Origin: an uncultured Collinsella sp.
Lineage (GTDB): Bacteria; Actinomycetota; Coriobacteriia; Coriobacteriales; Coriobacteriaceae
NCBI GenBank assembly: GCA_902495355.1
Contig: CABUWV010000002.1
Location: 91,546-155,545, forward strand
Direction of reading: 5' to 3'
DNA: 64,000 bases
The position numbers and the translations under genes were made by a program. This document shows positions 8,434 through 16,687 of the stretch, in pieces. How positions within the stretch are numbered: the first letter of the stretch is position 1; each line of letters begins with the position of its first letter. The notes under the pieces were generated by a model. That model was given only the letters and a program-made list of their open reading frames with translations. It searched no databases and was not told where the DNA came from.

Positions 8434-9306
8434 ATGCGCGTCGACGAGGTTTTTAAGCAGGCAGCATCCCAGGGCACCGTACCCGTTTCGTTTGAGATGT
8501 TCCCGCCCAAGGGCGAGCTGACCCTCGACACGGCTCGCGAAGTGGCAGGCAATCTGTGCAAGCTTTCGCCGAGCTTTGTCTCGGTCACCTGCTCGGCCGG
8601 CGGCTCGGGCAACGGTGCCGCCACCGCCCCCATCGCGCATATGATTACGAGCGAATTCGACACGCCCTCGGTGGCACACCTTACCTGCGTGGGCCGGTCG
8701 CATGCCGATATCGCCGCCAAGATCGATGAGTATCGCTCGGCCGGCGTGGAAAACGTGCTGGCCCTGCGCGGCGATCTTCCCGCCGGCGCGACCGAGGACG
8801 ACAAGCCCGCCTCCGACTACGCCTACGCCCGCGACCTCATCCCCGAGCTCGTCGACGCCGGCTTTTGCGTGGGCGCCGCAGCCTACCCCGAGGGCCACAT
8901 TGCCTGTGAGGACCTCAACGTCTCGGTCGAACACCTCAAGCAAAAACAGGACGCCGGCGCGAGCTTCTTTGTGACGCAGCTTTTCTTTGATAACGAGTGC
9001 TTCTACCGTTTTCGCGAGCTTGCCGACAAGGCCGGCATCACCGTGCCCATTACCGCGGGCATTATGCCGTTTATGGGCAAGTCGCAGATCAGCCGCATGG
9101 TCTTTATGTGCGGCGCGTCGCTGCCCTCCCCCGTCATCAAGATTCTCGCCAAGTACGAGAACGACCCCGAGAGCCTGCAGGCAGCCGGTGTAGATTATGC
9201 CGCCCGTCAGCTTTGTGACCTCAAGGAGCACGGTGCCGACGGCCTGCACCTGTACACTATGAACCGTCCTGCAATCGCCGCGACCATTATGGAGCGCCTG
9301 GGGTAA
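8434..9306 (+). CDS. metF: Methylenetetrahydrofolate reductase
   Basis: It reduces 5,10-methylene-THF to 5-methyl-THF, the methyl donor for methionine synthase. The protein has 290 aa, a normal MetF TIM-barrel length. The N-terminal VSFEMFPPK is the conserved catalytic-Glu segment. HLTCVGRSHADI and NVLALRGDLP are family blocks around the flavin and folate sites, and ASFFVTQLFFDNECFYRF is also diagnostic. The ATG at 8434 follows GAGGAG by 6 nt; an upstream extension lacks such a site. The stop overlaps the next start by one base (TAATG), so it is translationally coupled to the MetH reactivation protein. The MetH core follows 3 kb later, past a restriction-modification pair. Confidence 0.95.
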   Translation: MRVDEVFKQAASQGTVPVSFEMFPPKGELTLDTAREVAGNLCKLSPSFVSVTCSAGGSGNGAATAPIAHMITSEFDTPSVAHLTCVGRSHADIAAKIDEYRSAGVENVLALRGDLPAGATEDDKPASDYAYARDLIPELVDAGFCVGAAAYPEGHIACEDLNVSVEHLKQKQDAGASFFVTQLFFDNECFYRFRELADKAGITVPITAGIMPFMGKSQISRMVFMCGASLPSPVIKILAKYENDPESLQAAGVDYAARQLCDLKEHGADGLHLYTMNRPAIAATIMERLG

Positions 9307-10097
9307 TGGAAAAACCGCACATCGATACAACCACTGTCGAAGTGCCGGCCGACCTTGCGTCGCCGGCGCTTTACCGTGTCGATGCTGCGCACCATCCCCG
9401 TGTCGACCGTGCCGAGATGCTGCGGTATCTGGGTTACGGCGGCCAGCAGATTGAGCCCGAACTGTCACGACGTATTGAGCTTGTCGTTGAACGCCTGGAA
9501 TTGGACATTGAGCCCCGTGGCGTGCGCCGCGTATTTGCCGTCGATGCCACGGGCGTGGACGAACAGGGCAAGCCTTGCATCCGTCTGGTCGGCACCAACG
9601 TTGAGCTGCGCGGTCGTGATATCTATCGACATCTCAAAGACGCCCGCTTTGCCGCGCTCATGGCATGCACTCTCGGCATGGATGCTGAGCGCCGTTTGCG
9701 CACCACGGGAGCCCAACATCCCCTGGAGGGCGCCGTGCTCGACGCCGCGTGCTCCGCTTACGTGGAAGCCGCCGTTGAGCAAATGGACCAGCAGGTCAAG
9801 ATGGACGCCGCCGTTCATGGGCTCGCCGGCAACTGGCGCTTTAGCCCCGGCTACGGCGACTGCCCGCTCTCGGCCCAGCGCTCGATCGTCAATGCGCTCA
9901 ACGCCACGCGGCTCATCGGCCTGACCGTCACGCCCACCAGCCTGCTCATGCCCACTAAAAGCGTGACAGCGGTGATCGGCCTGTTCGACGGCGAAGTCCA
10001 CGACGCCCAGAGCCGCCCCACCTGCAATATCTGCCGCATGCGCGAGCACTGCCGCTTCCGCGCCGCCCACACCACCTGCTATTCGCATTCTGAATAA
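9306..10097 (+). CDS. Stand-alone MetH reactivation (AdoMet-binding) domain protein
   Basis: It corresponds to the C-terminal activation module of cobalamin-dependent methionine synthase, which reductively remethylates inactive cob(II)alamin using AdoMet. In this organism it is a separate 263-aa polypeptide. The RFSPGYGDCPLS segment is the conserved AdoMet-site signature of MetH activation domains. The C-terminus has a cysteine-rich CNICRMREHCRF tail that could bind a metal. It overlaps metF by one base. Its partner, the MetH core lacking this domain, begins at 12327. The two are separated by the restriction-modification pair, which probably entered an ancestral metF-act-metH operon. Confidence 0.9.
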   Translation: MEKPHIDTTTVEVPADLASPALYRVDAAHHPRVDRAEMLRYLGYGGQQIEPELSRRIELVVERLELDIEPRGVRRVFAVDATGVDEQGKPCIRLVGTNVELRGRDIYRHLKDARFAALMACTLGMDAERRLRTTGAQHPLEGAVLDAACSAYVEAAVEQMDQQVKMDAAVHGLAGNWRFSPGYGDCPLSAQRSIVNALNATRLIGLTVTPTSLLMPTKSVTAVIGLFDGEVHDAQSRPTCNICRMREHCRFRAAHTTCYSHSE

Positions 10098-10131
10098 AAT
10101 GTCAATTGATGGCACGGTATCGAGGGAATCT

Positions 10132-10151
10132 CATCCGTATGTAAGCGGATG
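10132..10151. promoter_or_regulatory. Short palindrome before the DNA methyltransferase gene
   Basis: CATCCG and CGGATG are separated by 8 nt in the 109-bp gap upstream of the methyltransferase. It could be an end hairpin for the met genes or an operator for the restriction-modification pair. It has no T tract. Confidence 0.35.
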
Positions 10152-10206
10152 TCCTCACAAACAAGTACCATAAGATTCCAAATAACAACTATCTGAAAGC
10201 CAGTAC

Positions 10207-11367
10207 ATGCACAACATTCTGCAGTTCTCGCCACAACTAACCGCGCTTGAGTTTTTTTCAGGCATTGGCTTGGCTCGTGCCGGCATGGCAAAAGCCGGAA
10301 TCAAAACAATCTGGGCAAATGACATAGACCATACTAAATGCGCCATGTACGGCCAGTGTTGGGGCGATGAGCATCTAGTCGAGCAGGATGTCCACACACT
10401 CGACCCCGACTTAATACCCCAAGCCGACATCGCATGGGCGTCAAGCCCTTGCACAAACTTATCTCTCGCGGGAAACAGGGAGGGACTTATCTCTGGCAAA
10501 GAGTCCAGTGCGTTCTTTGGCTTTATTAAGGCCATCGAAGGAATGGGCGATCGTGCCCCGCGGGCACTTGTTCTCGAAAATGTCATCGGCCTTGCCACGT
10601 CTAATAACAGTGATGACTTTAGACTCGTTTGCCAGGAATTTAATCGTTTAGGCTATTCATGCGACGCTTATTTTATCGATGCACGGCACTGGCTTCCCCA
10701 GTCACGCCCCCGCATGTTTGTCGTCGGATTAAAAAACCCTCTTCCCAACAGCCGACTCGATTCCTCGCTTCGTCCTGAAAAGGTCTCCTGGATTCACTCC
10801 GACCCTTCACTCATTACGCACGTCTCTCACCTAAACGAGCCAAGTCCACTTCGCATGACGGGCCTTGCAACGGTTGTTGAAAATATTCCCGAGAACGACA
10901 AGCGTTGGTGGAACAAAAACCAAGTACAAGCATTTATCGACTCACTTGCACCGCATCAAGCAGAGCGCCTTCAGCGCTTCTTAAATGCCAAAGAAAAAAT
11001 TGTTCGCACTGCTTACCGTCGCACGCGATCGGGCGTTGTGCGCTGGGAAATCCGTGAAGAAGAAATTGCCGGATGTCTAAGAACGGCTCGCGGCGGCTCA
11101 TCAAGACAGGCAGTCGTTATATGCGAAAACGGAAAGATAGAAGTTCGCTGGATGACTGGAACTGAATATGCCCGTCTCCAAGGTGTTGACTCATGTCAGT
11201 TTAGCGGCTTCTCGGATGCTCAGATTCGCTACGCATTCGGCGATGCAGTTGCCGTGCCAGTTGTCACTTGGCTTATAAAAAATGCAGTCAAACCCGCGCT
11301 TATGTCTTCAAGGAACGGAGTGGACAATAATGGAAATGACCAATTGCTCCTTGAGCGAGCCCGATAA
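10207..11367 (+). CDS. DNA (cytosine-5-)-methyltransferase of a restriction-modification pair
   Basis: It methylates a cytosine in a specific DNA site to protect the host from its partner nuclease. The motifs appear in canonical order: I LEFFSGIGLARAG (about 14-26), IV with catalytic Cys82 in SSPCTNLS, VI LVLENVIG (about 121-128), VIII QSRPR (165-169), IX TGTEYARLQG, and X FGDAVAVPVV. The protein has 386 aa. The target-recognition region between VIII and IX (about 185-320) gives no readable specificity. The ribosome site is weak. The downstream gene overlaps it by 38 nt, so the two are coexpressed. Base use is clearly more AT-rich than metF and metH on either side, which points to horizontal acquisition. 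Confidence 0.93.
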   Translation: MHNILQFSPQLTALEFFSGIGLARAGMAKAGIKTIWANDIDHTKCAMYGQCWGDEHLVEQDVHTLDPDLIPQADIAWASSPCTNLSLAGNREGLISGKESSAFFGFIKAIEGMGDRAPRALVLENVIGLATSNNSDDFRLVCQEFNRLGYSCDAYFIDARHWLPQSRPRMFVVGLKNPLPNSRLDSSLRPEKVSWIHSDPSLITHVSHLNEPSPLRMTGLATVVENIPENDKRWWNKNQVQAFIDSLAPHQAERLQRFLNAKEKIVRTAYRRTRSGVVRWEIREEEIAGCLRTARGGSSRQAVVICENGKIEVRWMTGTEYARLQGVDSCQFSGFSDAQIRYAFGDAVAVPVVTWLIKNAVKPALMSSRNGVDNNGNDQLLLERAR

Positions 11368-12343
11368 AGACATCTTGGATGCCATTGAACTCTGGTACGA
11401 ATCCAAGCGCAGCAAGCGAGGCAACGTCAACCGTAACGTCATGGCGGTTGGCATAGGCATAAGCGAGCTGTTGCAAAACCGTTTTCCGCTCACCGACGAT
11501 TATGTGCAATCGGACAAGGGGAGCCAAGTACGAGGCCTAAGTGGAGCATGCATCAAAACAGTTTTAGCCAGACATGGGGAAACGCGTGCCTTCGCGTCAG
11601 AGGGCGGCAGAACCTCACGCGGCACACTCCCGATGGCGCTTGAGCTTGCCACGATTATCAACTCTGCCCTACCCAGTGACATTTGCGAAGACACTCGTCT
11701 TGAAGCTGCGAATGCAATCGCCAATTTCTTCGTCGAGCGAATCCAGGTCGATTTCTTTAACCGGCAGAGAATCAAAGTCGAAATCGATCTTCAAAAACCA
11801 ATTTCTGTCATTGTCGATGATATCCTAGCCGAAGCAAGCCTACGGTCCGATAAGCCAACGGGTACCGTCGCACAGCACCTGGTAGGTGCAAAACTAGAGA
11901 TGTTATTTCCAACCATAGAAATCGGAAAGGACAACTCAAACGCCGCCGACCAGCAGACAGACCGTTCTGGCGATTTCCAAATCAATGATGCTGCATTTCA
12001 TGTGACTGTATCGCCAATGGCCAAATTGACCGATCGATGCCGAGATAACATTCGAAATGGCATTCGGCCCATCGTCGTTGTCCCCCACGATAAAGTTTCC
12101 TTCGCTTACGGACTGTTCGAAAGTGAGGGACTCGGCAATCGCGTACAGGTTATCGCACTCGAATCGTTTATCGGCATCAATATTGAAGAGTTATCGTTCT
12201 ACAAGCGAGGCCTAATTCGATTAAATGTCGCACGGCTTCTTGCCCACTACAACAAGCGAATCGAAGATATCGAGCCCGACAAATCTCTTCAAATAGAAAT
12301 TCCTCAGTGGGCTCTAGACGAAATGGATGCACATGGCGAATAG
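11330..12343 (+). CDS. DUF4928-like protein, probable restriction endonuclease
   Basis: This is probably the nuclease partner of the adjacent cytosine methyltransferase. The family call (DUF4928, regularly found next to such methyltransferases) is from memory. A conserved core around residues 185-235 contains AKLEMLFP, then GDFQINDAAFHVTVSP. This resembles a PD-(D/E)XK nuclease core with an altered last motif, but the active residues are inferred. The 337-aa protein starts at the ATG at 11330, 9 nt after GGAG and inside the methyltransferase gene. Its 3' end runs into the start of metH (12327), an unusually tight junction for an acquired module. Composition is AT-rich like the methyltransferase. 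Confidence 0.75.
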   Translation: MEMTNCSLSEPDKDILDAIELWYESKRSKRGNVNRNVMAVGIGISELLQNRFPLTDDYVQSDKGSQVRGLSGACIKTVLARHGETRAFASEGGRTSRGTLPMALELATIINSALPSDICEDTRLEAANAIANFFVERIQVDFFNRQRIKVEIDLQKPISVIVDDILAEASLRSDKPTGTVAQHLVGAKLEMLFPTIEIGKDNSNAADQQTDRSGDFQINDAAFHVTVSPMAKLTDRCRDNIRNGIRPIVVVPHDKVSFAYGLFESEGLGNRVQVIALESFIGINIEELSFYKRGLIRLNVARLLAHYNKRIEDIEPDKSLQIEIPQWALDEMDAHGE

Positions 12344-14897
12344 CTCAAACATACTTATCACTCATGATCTGGACGGTGCCGCGCTGGCGGCACCCGTTGA
12401 TGCCGCACGTCGCAACGGTGCCACGTACAAGACGCGCACGATCGACGATCTGCGCATTAAGGACGATCGCCTGCGTGCGGCCATCGAGGGCACGGGACAC
12501 CTGCTGTTCGACGGCGGCATGGGCACCATGCTGCAGGCTGCCGGCATGAAGGCCGGCGCCCTGCCCGAGCTGCTCAACTTTGAGGAACCCCAGGTCATTA
12601 CCGACATTCAGCGGCAGTACGTCGAGGCTGGCTGTGACGTGATCACCGCCAACACCTTTGGCGCTAACGCCCACAAGCTCGACGGTGCCGCCACCGTGGC
12701 AGACGTCTTTGCCGCGGCCGTCACCTGCGCCCGCGAGGCCGGCGCCCGCTACGTCGCCGGCGACATCGGCCCCATCGGCGCGCTGCTTCGTCCCTTAGGC
12801 ACCCTCAGCTTTGACGAAGCCTATGACCTCTTTGCCGAGGAAGTGCGCGCCGGCGTCGATGCGGGTGTGGACCTCTTTATTATCGAAACCATGACCGACC
12901 TTGCCGAGATCAAGGCGGCCGTCCTCGCCTGCCGCGAAAACTCCGACCTGCCCGTCTTTGCCACCATGACCTTTGAGGAGGACGGCCGCACCTTCCTGGG
13001 CACGAGTCCCGAGGTTGCCGCCATCACGCTCGATGCCATCGGCGCCGACGTTTTGGGCATCAACTGCAGCCAAGGACCGGCCGAGCTCCGAGGACTCGCC
13101 GCGCGTATGCTCACCGTTACCGACAAACCCGTTATGGTGCAGGCCAATGCGGGACTCCCCCACGTGGACGATGACGGCAACACCGTCTTTGATATCCAGG
13201 CACCCGAGTACGCCGAGGCCGTCGCCGGCATGATCGCCGACGGCGTGAGCGTCGTGGGCGGCTGCTGCGGCACCACGCCGGCGCACATGGCAGCGCTGCG
13301 CACGCTTATCGATAACCACACGCCCAGTCCGCGCCACCGCAAGCCCAGCATGTCGGTCACAAGCGCCCAGACCGTGGTGGACCTCCCCTGCGATGGCCAC
13401 AAAATCGCCGTCATCGGCGAGCGCATCAACCCCACCGGCAAAAAGCGCCTGCAGCAGGCCCTGCGCGACGGCGATCTGGACTACGTGGTGAGCCAGGGCA
13501 TCAGCCAGCAGGAGCAGGGCGCCGACATCCTGGACGTCAACGTGGGCCTGCCCGAGATCGACGAGGTCAAGATTATCCAACAGGCGACCGAACAGCTCCA
13601 GGGCTCCACGCTCCTGCCGCTGCAGATCGACTCCACCGATCCTGCAGCCGTCGAGGCCGCCGTGCGCCGCTACGCCGGCAAGCCCATCATCAACTCGGTC
13701 AATGGCAAGCAGCAGATCATGGATGAGATCTTTCCGCTGGTCGCCCACTACGGCACCAACGTTGTCGGCCTTACGCTCGACGAAGGCGGCATCCCCGATA
13801 CCGCCGAGGCCCGCTTCGCCATCGCCGAGCGCATCGTGGCCGAGGCTGCCCGCTACGGCATCGGACCGGACCGCATCCTCATCGACTGCCTGGTCATGAC
13901 CGCCTCGACCAATCAACGCCAGGCCGAGCAGATCCTGCGCGCCATGTCCCTGTGCAAGGAGCGTCTGGGCGTCAAATGCGCGCTCGGCGTGTCGAACATC
14001 AGCTTTGGCCTGCCCGCTCGCCCGCTGCTGGGTTCGGTCTTTTTAGCTGCCGCTTTTGGCGCGGGCCTGGACGCCCCCATCATGAACCCGGGTTCCAAGC
14101 GCTTTATGGATACCGTCTACAGCTATCGCGTCCTGAGCGTTGAGGACGAGGGCTCGACCGGATACATCGAGCGCTACGCCGGCTGGACCGATCCGTACAA
14201 GATCGCCGCCAACCCGGCAGCAGCTCAGGCTGTATCGAGTGATGCCGCGCCTGCCGCGGGCACCGCCACCAGCGTTGACGATGACCCCATCCGCCACATG
14301 GTCGTCTCGGGCCGCAAAGGCGAGATCGCTGCCGAAACCGAGCGTCTGCTGACAGACCACGACGCCATGGACCTCATCAACAATCACTTTATCCCCGCCC
14401 TCGACGAGGTGGGCGTCCTCTTTGACCAGGGCAAGTTCTTCTTGCCGCAGCTTATGGCCTCGGCCGAGGCCGCGCGCGTGGGCTTTGACACCATCAAGCG
14501 CCTGATGCCCGCCGGCGAGATCGCCGACAAGGGCAAGATCTGCGTGGCCACCGTCAAGGGCGACATCCACGATATTGGCAAGAACATCGTCAAAATGCTG
14601 CTCGACAACTACGGCTACACCGTCTTTGACCTGGGCCGCGACGTCGATCCGCAGGAGGTACTCAAGACCGTCAAGGAGCGCGATGTCAAACTCGTCGGCC
14701 TCTCGGCGCTTATGACCACCACAGTCGTCGCCATGGAAGAGACCATCAAGCTGCTTCATGCCGAGGTGCCGGGCGTCAAGATCATCGTAGGCGGCGCCGT
14801 ACTCACCCCCGAATACGCCAAGCAGATCGGCGCGGACTACTACGCCAAGGACGCCGCCGAAAGCGCTCGTATCGCCGAAGAGGTCTTTGGGCAGTAA
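12327..14897 (+). CDS. metH: Cobalamin-dependent methionine synthase core, lacking the reactivation domain
   Basis: It moves the methyl group of 5-methyl-THF through cobalamin to homocysteine. Domains in order: an N-terminal extension of about 50 residues; homocysteine-binding barrel (about 55-335) with zinc cysteines in GINCSQGP and GGCCGTTP; pterin-binding barrel (about 355-630, IGERINPTGKK); B12 cap (about 650-735); and B12-binding Rossmann domain with the cobalt-ligand motif DIHDIGKN (about 752-759). The fourth domain is supplied in trans by 9306-10097. ATGs at 12327 and 12333 are both possible, and neither has a clear Shine-Dalgarno sequence. Both overlap the end of the DUF4928 gene, so translation may depend on coupling to that foreign gene. 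GC content returns to high here. Confidence 0.93.
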   Translation: MHMANSSNILITHDLDGAALAAPVDAARRNGATYKTRTIDDLRIKDDRLRAAIEGTGHLLFDGGMGTMLQAAGMKAGALPELLNFEEPQVITDIQRQYVEAGCDVITANTFGANAHKLDGAATVADVFAAAVTCAREAGARYVAGDIGPIGALLRPLGTLSFDEAYDLFAEEVRAGVDAGVDLFIIETMTDLAEIKAAVLACRENSDLPVFATMTFEEDGRTFLGTSPEVAAITLDAIGADVLGINCSQGPAELRGLAARMLTVTDKPVMVQANAGLPHVDDDGNTVFDIQAPEYAEAVAGMIADGVSVVGGCCGTTPAHMAALRTLIDNHTPSPRHRKPSMSVTSAQTVVDLPCDGHKIAVIGERINPTGKKRLQQALRDGDLDYVVSQGISQQEQGADILDVNVGLPEIDEVKIIQQATEQLQGSTLLPLQIDSTDPAAVEAAVRRYAGKPIINSVNGKQQIMDEIFPLVAHYGTNVVGLTLDEGGIPDTAEARFAIAERIVAEAARYGIGPDRILIDCLVMTASTNQRQAEQILRAMSLCKERLGVKCALGVSNISFGLPARPLLGSVFLAAAFGAGLDAPIMNPGSKRFMDTVYSYRVLSVEDEGSTGYIERYAGWTDPYKIAANPAAAQAVSSDAAPAAGTATSVDDDPIRHMVVSGRKGEIAAETERLLTDHDAMDLINNHFIPALDEVGVLFDQGKFFLPQLMASAEAARVGFDTIKRLMPAGEIADKGKICVATVKGDIHDIGKNIVKMLLDNYGYTVFDLGRDVDPQEVLKTVKERDVKLVGLSALMTTTVVAMEETIKLLHAEVPGVKIIVGGAVLTPEYAKQIGADYYAKDAAESARIAEEVFGQ

Positions 14898-14922
14898 CAT
14901 AACGGAAACAACCGAGCACCAA

Positions 14923-14960
14923 AACGTGCCGCACACGCCACTTGGCACGTGCGGCACGTT
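14923..14960. promoter_or_regulatory. 12-bp perfect inverted repeat between metH and the UPF0210 gene
   Basis: AACGTGCCGCAC and GTGCGGCACGTT enclose 14 nt. There is no following T tract, so it is either the metH end hairpin or an operator 45 bp before the UPF0210 start. Confidence 0.5.
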
Positions 14961-15005
14961 AGAATAGAAAAGACTATGCTCGTTTTGGCAGATAGGAGCG
15001 CAAGG

Positions 15006-16370
15006 ATGGCGATCACGCCCGCAGAAATCGCGGAAACCCGCGGCATGGTTGAGGAACAGAACCTCGACATCAGGACCATCACCATGGGTGTTTCGCTCAT
15101 GGGTTGCGGTGACGAGAACCTCGACCGCATGTGCACGAAGATCTACGACCACGTGACGCACACGGCTGAGCATCTGGTCGAGACCGCCGAGAACCTCGAG
15201 CGCGAGTACGGTATCCCCATCGTCAACAAGCGCGTTTCCGTCACCCCGGTGGCGCAGATCGCCGCGTGCTGCAAGGATGAGGACCTCACCCCCATCGCGC
15301 ATGCCCTCGACCGCGCGGCCGAGACGCTCGGCATCGATTACCTGGGCGGCTTCTCCGCTCTCGTCCAGAAGGGCATCGGCGACGCCGACCGCCGCGTCAT
15401 CCAGTCCATCCCCCAGGCGCTCGCCACCACGAGCCGAGTCTGCTCCAGCGTCAACGTCGCCAGCCTGCGCGCCGGCATCAACATGGACGCCGTGCTCATG
15501 GCCGCCCAGACCATCATCGATGCCGCTAAACTCACGGCCGACCAGGATTCCGTCGGCGCCTCCAAGTTTGTCTGCTTTGCCAACATGGTCGAGGACTCCC
15601 CGTTTATGGCGGGCGCCGTCCACGGCGGTGGCGAGGCCGACGCCGTCATCAACGTAGGCGTCTCGGGCCCCGGCGTTATGGCCGCAGCCCTGGAGACGCT
15701 GCCCGATTCCGCATCGATGATGGAAGTCGCCGAAAAGATCAAGCAGACCGCCTTTAAGATCACCCGCGCCGGCGAGCTCATGAGCCGCGAGGCCGCCCAT
15801 CGTCTGGGTGTCGAGAAGGGCATCGTCGACCTGTCGCTGGCCCCTACGCCTGCCATCGGCGACTCCGTTGCCCGCATCCTCGAGATCATCGGTGTTGGCA
15901 CCTGCGGTGGCCCGGGCACGACCTGCGCACTCGCCATGCTCAACGATGCCGTCAAGAAGGGCGGCGTCATGGCCAGTTCCAGCGTGGGCGGCCTCTCGGG
16001 CGCTTTTATCCCCGTGTCCGAGGACGCCGGCATGATCGCCGCCGTCGAGGCCGGCGCGCTTTCGCTCGAGAAACTCGAGGCCATGACCTGCGTATGCTCC
16101 GTCGGCCTGGACATGATCGCCATCCCCGGTGACACCCCGGTCGAGACCATCGCCGGCATCATCGCCGACGAGATGGCTATCGGCGTCATCAACAACAAGA
16201 CCACGGCCGTGCGCGTGATTCCCGCCATCGGCAAGGGCGTGGGCGACTGCGTCGAGTACGGCGGCCTGTTCGGCCGTGCGCCCATCATGCCGGTGAACCC
16301 CAACGCCGGCACCGTGCTTGCCCACCGTGGTGGACGCTTCCCAGCACCGCTAAACTCGCTCAAGAACTAG
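15006..16370 (+). CDS. UPF0210 / PFL-like family protein (DUF711)
   Basis: A conserved bacterial protein of 454 aa with an overall pyruvate-formate-lyase-like fold in this family; no reaction is established. Conserved blocks visible are IRTITMGVSLMGCGD near the start, VNKRVSVTPVAQIAACC, and long glycine-rich stretches (GVSGPGVMAAALE, VGTCGGPGTTCALAML). The ATG at 15006 has AGGAG about 9 nt upstream; an extension from 14949 overlaps a palindrome and is unlikely. In many genomes a small ACT-domain protein precedes this gene, but here the gap to metH holds only a palindrome. A structured element begins 17 nt after the stop. Confidence 0.88.
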   Translation: MAITPAEIAETRGMVEEQNLDIRTITMGVSLMGCGDENLDRMCTKIYDHVTHTAEHLVETAENLEREYGIPIVNKRVSVTPVAQIAACCKDEDLTPIAHALDRAAETLGIDYLGGFSALVQKGIGDADRRVIQSIPQALATTSRVCSSVNVASLRAGINMDAVLMAAQTIIDAAKLTADQDSVGASKFVCFANMVEDSPFMAGAVHGGGEADAVINVGVSGPGVMAAALETLPDSASMMEVAEKIKQTAFKITRAGELMSREAAHRLGVEKGIVDLSLAPTPAIGDSVARILEIIGVGTCGGPGTTCALAMLNDAVKKGGVMASSSVGGLSGAFIPVSEDAGMIAAVEAGALSLEKLEAMTCVCSVGLDMIAIPGDTPVETIAGIIADEMAIGVINNKTTAVRVIPAIGKGVGDCVEYGGLFGRAPIMPVNPNAGTVLAHRGGRFPAPLNSLKN

Positions 16371-16387
16371 CTGAGGGATTCGGGCGA

Positions 16388-16521
16388 GGAGCCCCGGGGA
16401 GGGCAAATATATAAGGTCGCCTGCTCGGACAGTCCTGACTCGCACGGAGAGCACATTAAGTGCTCTCCGGCTTGTGCGGAACTCGCGATCGACCTTATAT
16501 ATTTGCCCTCCCCGGGGCTCC
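16388..16521 (+). ncRNA. Structured 3'-UTR element, copy A
   Basis: A perfect 32-bp stem (16388-16419 with 16490-16521) closes a 70-nt core 17 nt after the UPF0210 stop. The core holds ACAGTCCTG (16429-16437), then a 9-bp hairpin with an ATTAA loop (16446-16468), then GTGCGGAACTC (16474-16484). CGCAC/GTGCG and AGTCC/GGAACT can form further helices. The same three blocks with the same 14- and 11-nt spacings recur in copy B on the minus strand (36840-36982). Whether it acts as RNA or as a DNA repeat is not known. It might match the Collinsella-1 RNA motif, whose consensus I cannot compare here. Confidence 0.75.
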
Positions 16522-16687
16522 CGCACAACGGGACCTCAGTTGGGTTCTATCCCGTATGGCAGTCGCTTCGCTCCTGCCCGCCTTTGTTGTGAGGGCGGTT
16601 TGGCGTTGGAACGGTTCTTTCTGATATATGCTGGTTGCGGCTCTTCTTTTGGGAGGAGTCGCTTTTTTGTTGCTAGGAGGTTGGCCC

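Noticed and set aside
14043..16325. 760-aa minus-strand frame opposite metH and the UPF0210 gene
   Set aside because: Antisense shadow spanning two genes and their palindromic gap; His/Gly/Asp-biased composition without any domain.
16628..16687. Hydrophobic N-terminal extension of the methyltransferase
   Set aside because: The GTG at 16688 has an ideal AGGAGG, while the extension has none; the hydrophobic stretch is a frame artefact of upstream T-rich DNA.
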